DNA of 64,000 bases, taken from contig NZ_JBDKWG010000148.1 of the NCBI RefSeq assembly GCF_040151475.1, positions 90,173-154,172 of the forward strand. Reading direction: 5' to 3'. Position numbers and translations under genes: made by a program. Of the stretch, positions 63,879 to 64,000 are shown in pieces; the stretch's first letter is position 1, and the number at the start of each line of letters is the position of its first letter. The DNA comes from CAXBNB01 sp040151475 (GTDB taxonomy: Bacteria; Bacteroidota; Bacteroidia; Cytophagales; Cyclobacteriaceae). The notes under the pieces were generated by a model. The model was given only the letters and a program-made list of their open reading frames with translations. It had not been told where the DNA came from and made no database searches.

Positions 63879-64000
63879 CCACCTTCTTTGAAGGTGGTTA
63901 TGTACATTAGGCTATGCCTGAAACCCTTAACTTTGAGTGATGAGTAATTTCAAAAAGTTGAGTCATGTTCTATATCGATGTGATTATCACATTGTATGGA
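63879..64000 (+). mobile_element. IS200/IS605-type element, left end and 5' part of transposase
   Basis: A perfect 8-bp hairpin (63879-63886 with 63890-63897, loop TTT) stands 42 bp before the transposase ATG, matching the subterminal palindromes that IS200/IS605 TnpA recognises. The element continues past the window. Its exact left boundary cannot be fixed; it may start a few bases before the hairpin. Confidence 0.7.
63940..64000 (+). CDS. tnpA: IS200/IS605-family transposase TnpA (3' end cut by the window edge)
   Basis: Twenty codons from ATG 63940 are visible: MSNFKKLSHVLYRCDYHIVW. The LSHxxYxCxYHIVW pattern is the N-terminal signature of Y1 HUH TnpA transposases of IS200. These cut single-stranded DNA at hairpin ends. 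The catalytic HUH and Tyr motifs lie beyond the window. Confidence 0.8.
   Translation, partial: MSNFKKLSHVLYRCDYHIVW

Noticed and set aside
1..64000. CRISPR arrays, rRNA genes, prophage, or replication origin
   Set aside because: No spaced identical repeats, no rRNA segments, no phage structural genes, and no dnaA-box cluster were seen.

Overview
This window is 64 kb of chromosome from a Gram-negative Bacteroidota bacterium, most likely of the order Cytophagales. The evidence is gene content (DUF5723 protein, TonB-dependent barrels with CarboxypepD_reg domains, spoT-fur-STAS-purA order, DivIC), moderately A+T-rich DNA, almost no Shine-Dalgarno sequences, and repeated Bacteroidota-type promoter boxes (TTG, 17-23 bp, TAnnTTTG). 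There is one tRNA gene (Leu, anticodon TAG) and no rRNA or CRISPR. One mobile element, an IS200/IS605-type left end, is cut by the right edge.

Region 1 (1-10.5 kb) is a surface-polysaccharide locus. It holds a GT2 glycosyltransferase cut by the left edge, a polytopic membrane protein on the opposite strand, a GT11 fucosyltransferase, a sugar O-methyltransferase, a Wzm/Wzt ABC exporter, a second polytopic protein, and GDP-L-fucose synthesis (gmd, fcl). A separate glycosyltransferase follows. The logic is to make GDP-fucose, build and methylate a fucosylated glycan, then export it by an ABC-2 transporter.

Region 2 (10.5-34.3 kb) is mixed housekeeping and envelope genes: a TPR protein, exported MBL and VOC proteins, ornithine aminotransferase, cytidine deaminase, a saccharopine-dehydrogenase-like enzyme, a TonB receptor, a cold-shock-domain protein and a di-haem peroxidase-like cytochrome with an outer-membrane partner. 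Then come a LytTR regulator with a hybrid kinase, a DODA-type dioxygenase, a porin, hldD, queD-lpxB, a DUF5723 barrel and a large lipoprotein.

Region 3 (34.7-40.6 kb) is the most unusual part. Six co-directional genes encode an amidohydrolase, a BASS-type symporter, an RraA-like protein, two RidA proteins and a SelA-like PLP enzyme. Every enzyme carries its own export signal (Sec, Tat or lipoprotein). I read it as a periplasmic pathway that de-acylates and deaminates an amino compound, clears the reactive imine and imports the product. The functional assignment is inference.

Region 4 (40.6-64 kb) starts with about 1 kb of apparently non-coding DNA, an AmiD-like amidase and a dehydrogenase-cytochrome c fusion. 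It continues with clpX-clpP, tig, tRNA-Leu, spoT, fur, STAS and purA. A two-component system lies next to an outer-membrane barrel gene; the same 7+4+7 direct repeat (TTTGAAG-N4-TTTGAAG) stands 65-70 bp upstream of both, a likely shared binding site. DivIC, an Ldh-type dehydrogenase, Ppx/GppA, an acyl-CoA carboxylase beta subunit, an M42 peptidase and a short membrane protein abutting the IS end complete the window.

Several genes begin at an ATG downstream of the first possible TTG codon; where the sequence decides the start I say so. No database search was possible, so family names rest on recognised motifs.
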